NCBI RefSeq assembly: GCF_013141765.1
Contig: NZ_WHOD01000052.1
Location: forward strand, 62,001 to 126,000
Direction: 5' to 3'
DNA: 64,000 bases
Origin: Paenibacillus foliorum
Lineage (GTDB): Bacteria > Bacillota > Bacilli > Paenibacillales > NBRC-103111
Position numbers and translations under genes: made by a program. This document shows, one piece after another, positions 62,901 to 64,000 of the stretch; the stretch's first letter is position 1; each line of letters starts with the position of its first letter. A model generated the notes under the pieces. The model did not search any database, was not told where the DNA came from, and saw only the letters and a list, made by a program, of their open reading frames with translations.

Positions 62901-63076
62901 GCTCTGGGTTTACTCTGGGTTTGTTCAGGGTTTGCTCTGGATTAGCTCTGGGTTTGTTCTGGGTTTGTTCTGGGTTTGCTCCGGATTAGCTCTGGGTTTG
63001 TTCTGGGTTTGTTCTGGGTTTGCTCTGGATTAGCTCTGGGTTTGCTCTTGCTCTGGGTTTGCTCTTGCTCTGCTCT
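62901..63076. repeat. 11-bp-unit tandem array with 44-bp higher-order period
   Basis: About 16 units of CTCTGGGTTTG, TTCTGGGTTTG and CTCTGGATTAG. Four units (one GGATTAG followed by three GGGTTTG) make a 44-base higher-order repeat. A minus-strand frame across it would encode Lys/Pro/Thr/Asn-rich peptide repeats, but it has no ribosome site and is probably not a gene. It replaces the expected 3' half of the IS91-type transposase. Confidence 0.85.
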
Positions 63077-63084
63077 AGCCCTTG

Positions 63085-63783
63085 TTTCTTCACATCCCCT
63101 TTTTGTTTTGGGGCATGCACATAAAAGTCTACCCGTTGGTGGAGTAGGCTTGCTGTAATCTTTGCTGTACTTGTTTCTTCTCTTCTTCATTTAAACTTAG
63201 AATCAGCTTTTACACCATGATTTGAAATTGTTTTCTAAGCATCTCAAACGGCACGTAATCATACGTCTTTCATTCTCCGTTTGATTTCATCCCGCCCATC
63301 GTCACCAGCATATGGACATGCGGATTAAAGTTCAGACGTGAGCCAAATGTGTGTTGCTCCGCAATGATGCCAGGTGTCATCTTATGTTTCTTTTCAAAAT
63401 GTTCATTAATGATTCAGACGGCCTCGTCTATAAATTCTTTCAACATTTTTCGATGCTGCAAAAAAACGTTCCACCGCCCTTCATCGATCGTAAATACCAC
63501 ATGTCGATGATTAATCTGGAACATGTCCTCCATCAATATTCGGCTCCATTCCTCCGTTTCCCCACAGGAACATACATGTTGTACAGAAGCGTCCTTTACA
63601 ACGGTAGAGTACTCTGCGAATGTCATGACAACCTTCGCAAACAAGACTCTTAAACCCAATTCGTGGATCTCCGCAGCCACGAAATTTTTGTACCTCTTTC
63701 ACTAAGTTAGGTCTAATATGTTCTTTGTGCTTTTCTTCAAAGGCATCCCAGTGCCGATGCACATCAAAAAATTTTTGTTTCAA
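63085..63783 (-). pseudogene. Decayed IS91-family transposase
   Basis: Successive minus-strand frames give the IS91 order of motifs. The N-terminal region RPNLVKEVQKFRGCGDP is followed by the zinc cluster LVCEGCHDIRR...YRCKGRFCTTC. After a frameshift near 63590 comes EEWSRILMEDMFQINHRHVVFTIDEG and HRKMLKEFIDEAV. Past a stop at 63414 comes HTFGSRLNFNPHVHMLVTMGG with the His-x-His of the catalytic domain, then YDYVPFEMLRKQFQ interrupted by further stops. The C-terminal catalytic tyrosine region is absent; the tandem array at 62901-63076 takes its place. It cannot make an active enzyme. Confidence 0.85.
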
Positions 63784-63826
63784 TTACGTTTGAGTCCAAC
63801 CTCTCTTACCCAAAATTTAAAAAAGA

Positions 63827-63845
63827 GGTAAGCTTAGCTCACCCC
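63827..63845. repeat. Hairpin flanking the IS91 remnant (right copy)
   Basis: GGTAAGC / GCTCACC around TTA, similar to the hairpin at 62218-62237 and in the same orientation. It lies about 45 bases upstream of the transposase remnant's start, where an IS91 terminal sequence might be. Confidence 0.5.
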
Positions 63846-63864
63846 AAAACATATAAATTCTGTT

Positions 63865-63909
63865 AAAAAATACAGCTGCAGGTCATAATACTCCCCCTGC
63901 AGCTGTATT
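63865..63909. terminator. Terminator of the gene at the right edge
   Basis: AATACAGCTGCAGG at 63869-63882 is exactly complementary to 63896-63909, and on the minus strand a run of six T follows. It lies just downstream of the partial gene ending at 63919. Confidence 0.9.
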
Positions 63910-63918
63910 AAAATTGAG

Positions 63919-64000
63919 CTAATGTCTTGCCATTCTTCGCATCGACAGCCGGTCCTTCACCTCTTCGCTAAACGGATAAACGCGTTGCCGAAATGGCCGT
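63919..64000 (-). CDS. 3' end of a minus-strand gene cut by the window edge
   Basis: The last 26 codons of a frame enter from the right edge: RPFRQRVYPFSEEVKDRLSM and then RRMARH, ending at TAG (63921-63919), followed by a strong terminator. The charged, helix-like sequence looks coding. The family cannot be named from this fragment. Confidence 0.6.
   Translation of the reverse strand, partial: RPFRQRVYPFSEEVKDRLSMRRMARH

Noticed and set aside
62901..63076. Possible CRISPR array
   Set aside because: Units are 11 bases in direct tandem with no unique spacers, and no cas genes are present.
62942..63190. Minus-strand 82-codon frame rich in Lys, Pro, Thr and Asn
   Set aside because: It is produced by the 11-base tandem array and lacks a ribosome site; its first part is the tail of the transposase pseudogene in another frame.

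Overview
The window looks like chromosomal DNA of an aerobic, low-to-mid GC Firmicute of the Paenibacillus type. The evidence is the EcsAB transporter, YesM/YesN-type two-component systems, DUF624 and ROK proteins, lipoprotein solute-binding proteins, purine-rich Shine-Dalgarno sites with frequent TTG and GTG starts, and cre-like sites. All but two real genes lie on the minus strand: one orphan plus-strand gene at about 2.1-2.8 kb, and nothing else on plus. No rRNA, tRNA or CRISPR array was seen.

Layout, left to right: 0-5 kb is housekeeping (a YlbL/SepM-like PDZ-Lon membrane protease, an AT-rich orphan membrane protein, EcsB and EcsA). 5-14 kb is a transport module with an iron/hexose-phosphate type ABC importer (binding protein, ATPase, fused double permease), a second membrane-anchored binding protein, a PP2C phosphatase and a YesMN two-component system; a MITE-like repeat sits inside it. 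14-62 kb is a large sulfated-glycan (glycosaminoglycan-like) utilisation locus. It holds five cysteine-type sulfatases, one heparinase II/III lyase, one GH88 unsaturated uronidase, one unassigned 610-residue protein, two DUF3604/PHP-like metal hydrolases, NagB, a ROK sugar kinase, a DUF4432 aldose-epimerase-like protein, six Gfo/Idh/MocA oxidoreductases, four sugar ABC importers (binding protein plus two permeases each, no ATPase, so a shared MsmX-type ATPase elsewhere is expected), two ROK repressors, one YesMN system and one membrane AraC regulator.

Reading along the minus strand, the locus divides into: ROK(62.0)-permeases-SBP-DUF4432-sulfatase-82 aa protein-PHP-NagB-oxidoreductases A,B,C-ROK kinase (62.1 to 47.8 kb); the AraC regulator (47.7-45.3); sulfatase-permeases-SBP-oxidoreductases A,B,C (45.1-37.0); SBP-sulfatase (36.8-33.9); permeases-YesMN-heparinase-sulfatase-610 aa protein-GH88 (33.7-22.5); permeases-SBP-DUF624-ROK (22.3-17.3); sulfatase-PHP (17.2-14.2). 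None of the sulfatases, the lyase, the uronidase or the PHP proteins has a signal peptide, so sulfated oligosaccharides appear to be imported and then desulfated and cleaved in the cytoplasm. NagB and the sugar kinase point to an aminosugar-containing substrate such as heparan sulfate, but the exact substrate cannot be read from sequence.

The right end (62.2-64 kb) is non-coding and mobile: foldback structures, an 11-bp-unit tandem array, a decayed IS91-family transposase, and the 3' end of a further minus-strand gene. The most notable observations are the duplicated, order-conserved A-B-C oxidoreductase cassette whose B members have lost the EKP lysine, the duplicated sulfatase-PHP pair with a small cysteine-rich protein, a duplicated promoter module that splits a transporter into two transcription units, and probable non-canonical ATT and CTG start codons.
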